23,765 bases of DNA from a virus, in the IMG/VR virus record IMGVR_UViG_3300049483_000343, positions 1 to 23,765 of that record. One strand, 5' to 3'. Position numbers and translations under genes: made by a program. Of the stretch, positions 21,301 through 23,765 are shown one piece after another; position 1 is the stretch's first letter; each line of letters begins with the position of its first letter. Below the pieces are notes generated by a model that made no database searches, was not told where the DNA came from, and worked only from the letters and a program-made list of their open reading frames with translations.

Positions 21301-22303
21301 CGTATTCAGCAGGTGGAATTGCAACACCAGTAACATCGACATTTGAAATTAAAGCAGGAATATTGCCCGGAGAACCAGGACCCGTACCGCCGCCCGCTTG
21401 TCCACCGCCGGTAATTGACAAACGCCAGAACTTGTTACCTGCAAAAGTGTTGATTGCATTTGGTAGCGTTAATGAGTAAAACACATCGGCAACACCATCA
21501 CCAGTGCCAACTCCCGTTGCAGTGAACACAACACCAACGGTGTTTGCCGAAGCACCAATGGCAACGAAGTTAGTTGTACCAACCGTGGCAATTTTGTATT
21601 GGCGACCAACTTTGAAGCTACCCGCTTGCACGCCTTTGATGGTGATATCTAATGTTGCTCCTGTTACTGTGACTACGATGTCGCGCGATGTCGTCGGAGT
21701 TGCCCATAGTCCGTCACCTTGCAAGTATGGGAACGTGTCGGGCTGCACAGGAATCAGTTCGTTGTTGTTGTCATCGCGAACGTGAAACGAATCGATAAAC
21801 GGTGCAAACGCGCTGTGTGATTGGTAAAAAATCGAGTATGAAGCAAAGCCGAGACTGAAAAAAGCCGAAGGAGAATGTTGGACAGAGATAAAGAGGTTCA
21901 TTCCAATTGACCCTACTTTACGGGCAGCAGTAAATTGGAACGTGTACCCGCTTGTTACGGTAGCATTTGGATTATTTGCAAAAGTAGCAAGGTACTCTTG
22001 AAAAAAGTTCGCATTCGTCAGCTCCAACGTGCTTCCCATTACAATAGGACCCGTTGGAGTAATCGTAACAGGAACGTTTGACGACGGCGAAGCAAAGTTG
22101 TTGTTGTCGTTGAACGTGAATTGGGTTGGAACTACACCTTGGGCGACGTTGAAGTAAGCTGTACCACCAGCGGCGTCGTCGGCACTCCAATTTCCAGAAT
22201 TGTATGTCAATACCTGTCCGTCAACGGGACTTGTAATCTCAACGTCTGCGAGGTCGTTGAGATTGGCGCTTACCTGGCGGCCTGTAACTTTTTGCTGTGT
22301 CAT
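18320..22303 (-). CDS. Large fibre/adhesin protein with LamG-like domain and repeated modules
   Basis: A 1327-residue protein starting at ATG 22303. In order: LNDLADVEITSPVDGQVLTY (15-34), a common tail-fibre segment; a beta-rich region; at 227-272 a unit with AGSFKVGRQYKIATVGTTNF followed by GASANTVGVVFTATGVG, often seen in fibres of marine phages; at about 420-645 a LamG/concanavalin-like domain (LQLYHFNNIDGG, FSQWTMEFSLRKPG, WALFRNGVSVF, LIDELRLTPRD); at 738-775 one copy of the SLTAAATS repeat; at about 795-878, 916-1006 and 1100-1182 three copies of a 'GG.GY..G...LTG.....A.ITVAGG.V..V......GY.VGD.L....GG.G(S/A)GFS' module; then a C-terminal domain ending WVYQFTGTPGWKSVTL, which looks like a capping tip. 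LamG-like domains usually bind carbohydrate, so host-surface binding is likely. It has its own late promoter. Confidence 0.85.
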   Translation of the reverse strand: MTQQKVTGRQVSANLNDLADVEITSPVDGQVLTYNSGNWSADDAAGGTAYFNVAQGVVPTQFTFNDNNNFASPSSNVPVTITPTGPIVMGSTLELTNANFFQEYLATFANNPNATVTSGYTFQFTAARKVGSIGMNLFISVQHSPSAFFSLGFASYSIFYQSHSAFAPFIDSFHVRDDNNNELIPVQPDTFPYLQGDGLWATPTTSRDIVVTVTGATLDITIKGVQAGSFKVGRQYKIATVGTTNFVAIGASANTVGVVFTATGVGTGDGVADVFYSLTLPNAINTFAGNKFWRLSITGGGQAGGGTGPGSPGNIPALISNVDVTGVAIPPAEYVFNASPTHDTFAFPNLRLTQGVGQITVEQQAMQLLDNANPYGNVQIIPVTGDYPNIVNNATTQVVFNQGLRAALSGVASEIVTVDSFITTNGDPTLQLYHFNNIDGGLQAGTITERITGAVIDANGYLQEAPGEYGVSALHNNPSAGGDLDLLTTPLPFSQWTMEFSLRKPGAAPRVDGRIFTVNRIFPYPFNMYVIDNVTDWDLEIRNSSGNLVYANLGNPMDTYIKWAIAVDLVQDSWALFRNGVSVFNGTAIGSGQLFPPGTPTSIPWNMQLRPLDGGGEADPDSNGVLIDELRLTPRDLYNVSSASYLTTPNEFPVTDLFEATTIAQYPGMRVTPISNQQVTIEPQHLVITDDNTVTMEVPSGDLAIPRTLVFDTGDFLLTPSGPDNEVLTVTSLGGGGGLTIQDEGSTLTAAATSINFVGAGVTASGGPAVTVTIPGGGGSVSEPAQQIVYGKTGMIATLTITNGGTGGASNVIAPDIFLSAVTGTGQGAIATFTTDGSGVVTAVTLTDFGFGYQVGDTLTDNGNISAGPFLLTVASIQTGITSAPSTMMDPLTGLVAINYDTFNDDFYNINTQFGKIVTLTNLVGGTGYVDGTYLTVPLTGINGYNAHADITVAGGIVTAVTPVELGIGSYGYEVGEPLTLRDSFALGSTTTGGSGFSIDVDTVNAVGANEPFSTQIYAAGSRSSKNYLLGGGSLILSSGGADFTAGAGSATFRAADVYADDYATSSTVLGGFVQITGPAATSPSNIDINAGGTQAVTGRILSFSAFAGGAGYTNGVFSAQFTGGTGQDAAATFTIAGGAVVSLTGVFGAYGYQVGDVLSVLAANVGGTGAGFSVTVGTVNAAPDGVSGSVSIRGGRIAGPGVPSSTADNLASLSFPDVTITGTTSDSTNPNNAGRVVITTGTDNTAAERVIVDQLGNVIAGVPSIAVGATDGFVYIPTLAAAGPPVGTPTTYAGMSPMLIEDTAGVLTLWVYQFTGTPGWKSVTLT
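18758..19006 (-). repeat. Module copy 3 in the 1327-residue fibre gene
   Basis: It encodes residues about 1100-1182 (FAGGAGYTNGVFSAQFTGG, YGYQVGDVLSVLAANVGGTG, AGFSV). It shares a 17-base stretch (tcaccaacttggtatcc on the plus strand) with copy 1, so similarity is still visible in the DNA. Confidence 0.8.
19286..19558 (-). repeat. Module copy 2 in the 1327-residue fibre gene
   Basis: It encodes residues about 916-1006 (LVGGTGYVDGTYLTVPLTG, ITVAGGIVTAV, YGYEVGEPLTL, TTGGSGFSIDV). It shares the exact ITVAGGIVT core with the copy in the 315-residue fibre protein. Confidence 0.8.
19670..19921 (-). repeat. Module copy 1 in the 1327-residue fibre gene
   Basis: It encodes residues about 795-878 (TLTITNGGTGG, FTTDGSGVVTAVTLTDFGFG, YQVGDTLTDNG). 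It is the most diverged of the three copies in its second half. Confidence 0.75.
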
Positions 22304-22331
22304 GTGCTATGATCCATTGTATAGGGTAGAG

Positions 22332-22339
22332 TATTTAGT
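22332..22339 (-). promoter_or_regulatory. Late-promoter-like octamer (ACTAAATA)
   Basis: The minus strand reads ACTAAATA 28 bases before the ATG of the 1327-residue fibre gene, in the 41-base gap. It keeps the TAAATA core but differs in the first two bases, a variant plausible for a late promoter given its position. Confidence 0.55.
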
Positions 22340-22344
22340 CGGGG

Positions 22345-23765
22345 TTACAACACGTAACTAACGACAACAACGTCATCGTTCAAGGCAAGCGGTGTTAAAA
22401 ATGTGATCTGGGTTGCACCGGTCACTGTAAACGACTCACCAGCACCTTCGATCTGCAAAATTCCGTTGAGGAATACTTGAATTCGCAGCAGTGGAGCGGC
22501 AGATGATTGCAAGTTGATCGTTGTGTTGACAACTGTTTGTGCCGCTGACGCAATAATTCGCTGGAACCGTGGAACCTTGTTATCAACGTACTGCTTGGTT
22601 GCCGCACCAAGTGCTGTCACTGGATCACCCGATAGGATCAATAATCCCGTCATCGTATCACCAGCTTTGCTGACCTTACCGTCTACGTATTGCTTCGTTG
22701 CAGCACCTAAGGCTGCCACTGGATCACCAGACAGAACCAAAAGGCCCGTCATTGTATCGCCGGCTTTGCTGACCTTTGTGTCTACATATGTTTTGTTTGC
22801 TGCATCAGTGCCAACGATTGGTGCATTAGGTAGTGTGATTTTTGTGCTGCCACCTGACATTACCAGGTTACCGGTCATCGTATCGCCGGCCTTTAACACC
22901 TTATTCGACAAGCGAGGATCATTGTCGCCTACGACAATCGGGTTACCAACGTCTGCTGCGGGGGTCGATAGCTTCGAAATGCCAAACACTGTTGTTGTTG
23001 CGAGTTCGACACCAAGCACATCTCCACTTTCACCTTTATCGCCCTTACCACCAAGTCCTTGGTCGAAAAATATGCTTGTTGGTGACAATACACGAGCAAC
23101 CGGAACACGACTGGTTGGATAAACAAACGCGTTTGCAACGTGGGGGTCAACATCTGTCAGTGCACCCGTGTCATCGGACCACAGCAATGCGCCAACTACT
23201 GTCCAACTCCACGCTGGATTGACAATTGTACCCTGCATTACAACAGTGCCAGTTTGGCCTGTTGTCAAGTTTTCCATTAGCATTGCAACCGCAGTTTCAC
23301 CAATATCGTCATATGTGCACGGAGCAATTTGTCCAAAGTCAACATACTTGACTACTTGGAACTTGGCGATTGGTTGGATTGCTGTACCTGTCAGGACATT
23401 TGCTTCCAACCGGATTGTGTTGACTGGTGAACCGTTAACGAAGAAGTCGCTTTCAGTCGTGAAAAACCGGCCGTCAACACGCCTTACTGGATTGCCAGAA
23501 TCATCTACAATAATTCTTCCAGCTTTCGATCCGGCAATGTTCAATCCGGCTTGTGTTCCAGCATATGGGAACGATGGAAATCCTGTTCCAAGAGGTGTAA
23601 ATGTTGACGTGTTGATCTTTGCTGCAAATACACGCAGTACATTGCGGAATGCACCTGTGTCATACACGTACATCTTACGAGCAGATGTGTCAAACCAATG
23701 CTGATCTTGTGTTGGTGCACCTACGAATGACGGTCCATAAGAGGGAGCAAGTTGTGTTGCACCAA
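22345..23765 (-). CDS. Tail fibre protein with KAGDTMTG repeats, N-terminus outside the window
   Basis: The frame is open to the right edge, giving at least 472 residues. An ATG at 23673 is not the true start, since the upstream in-frame residues APTQDQHWFDTSARK match DQHWFDTNLNK of the 520-residue fibre. Numbered from that ATG: DSGNPVRRVDGRFFTT (58-73) and IVNPAWSWTVVGALLWSDD (150-168) match the same paralogue. GLGGKGDKGESGD (206-218) is a short collagen-like Gly-x-y run. Residues 258-366 hold three copies of K(V)xKAGDTMTG(N/L)L(V/I)(M/L)SG...AA(T/N)K(Q/T)YVD, the classic shaft repeat of phage tail fibres. The C-terminus (396-442) IQVFLNGILQIEG...FTVTGATQITF...LNDDVVVV matches the end of the 520-residue protein. 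A fibre role is secure; which fibre is not known. Confidence 0.9.
   Translation of the reverse strand, partial: GATQLAPSYGPSFVGAPTQDQHWFDTSARKMYVYDTGAFRNVLRVFAAKINTSTFTPLGTGFPSFPYAGTQAGLNIAGSKAGRIIVDDSGNPVRRVDGRFFTTESDFFVNGSPVNTIRLEANVLTGTAIQPIAKFQVVKYVDFGQIAPCTYDDIGETAVAMLMENLTTGQTGTVVMQGTIVNPAWSWTVVGALLWSDDTGALTDVDPHVANAFVYPTSRVPVARVLSPTSIFFDQGLGGKGDKGESGDVLGVELATTTVFGISKLSTPAADVGNPIVVGDNDPRLSNKVLKAGDTMTGNLVMSGGSTKITLPNAPIVGTDAANKTYVDTKVSKAGDTMTGLLVLSGDPVAALGAATKQYVDGKVSKAGDTMTGLLILSGDPVTALGAATKQYVDNKVPRFQRIIASAAQTVVNTTINLQSSAAPLLRIQVFLNGILQIEGAGESFTVTGATQITFLTPLALNDDVVVVSYVL
22576..22902 (-). repeat. Three in-frame KAGDTMTG/YVD fibre repeats
   Basis: It encodes three units of about 35-42 residues, each with KAGDTMTG and ending K(T/Q)YVD(T/G/N)KV. 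The last two are nearly identical in protein (LSGDPV(A/T)ALGAATKQYVD), pointing to a fairly recent duplication. Confidence 0.85.

Noticed and set aside
22514-23122. A 202-residue open frame on the plus strand
   Set aside because: It is antisense to the KAGDTMTG repeats of the right-edge fibre gene and mirrors their periodicity; there is no independent evidence for a gene.

Overview
The window reads as part of the genome of a T4-type (Tevenvirinae-like) tailed myophage that is well diverged from T4 itself. This rests on recognisable T4-family proteins: the clamp loader pair gp44 and gp62, the ssDNA-binding protein gp32 with its H-C-C-C zinc site, UvsX, UvsY and UvsW, a gp31/GroES-type co-chaperonin, and T4-style late-promoter octamers. 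Every convincing gene lies on the minus strand. Genes are tightly packed, often overlapping as ATGA or TAATG. No rRNA, tRNA, CRISPR array, integrase or insertion sequence was seen. The host cannot be fixed from the sequence; a Gram-negative bacterium is the natural guess for this virus type, and no photosynthesis genes are present in this stretch.

Layout, read in the direction of transcription (high to low coordinates). (1) 23765 to 14813: a late structural block of five fibre-like genes. A fibre protein running off the right edge has KAGDTMTG/KQYVD repeats. It is followed by a 1327-aa fibre/adhesin with a LamG-like domain and a module repeated three times, a 520-aa fibre protein paralogous to the first, a 315-aa protein carrying another copy of the repeated module, and a 305-aa fibre protein. 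Late-promoter octamers sit 27-28 bases before the 1327-aa and 520-aa genes. (2) 14812 to 14601: a non-coding switch region with two tandem hairpins, a late-type octamer and a sigma70-type promoter leading into gene 32. (3) 14600 to 8782: a recombination cluster of gp32, UvsX, an RlaP-type nucleotidyltransferase, an unknown protein, UvsY and UvsW. Hairpins follow gp32 and uvsX, and a sigma70-like promoter is nested in the second hairpin. (4) 8761 to 353: accessory and replication genes. A near-consensus sigma70 promoter opens this block. The order is: an unknown protein, a zinc-ribbon/GIY-YIG nuclease, a Pro/Gln-rich small protein, a truncated DNA polymerase III alpha-like protein, a small charged protein, a tandem GroES-like protein, a membrane protein with a 24-residue repeat, gp44, two unknown genes, gp62, a MazG fusion protein and a zinc-finger protein. 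(5) 289 to 1: the start of another structural gene behind its own late promoter.

Together, blocks 3 and 4 supply recombination-dependent replication (UvsX loaded on gp32-coated DNA by UvsY, UvsW remodelling branched DNA, gp44/62 loading a sliding clamp encoded elsewhere). Block 1 supplies host-recognition fibres. The most unusual items are the double-GroES protein, the MazG fusion with a duplicated C-terminal domain, the polymerase III-like stub that stops before its catalytic aspartates, and fibre genes that share mobile protein modules.
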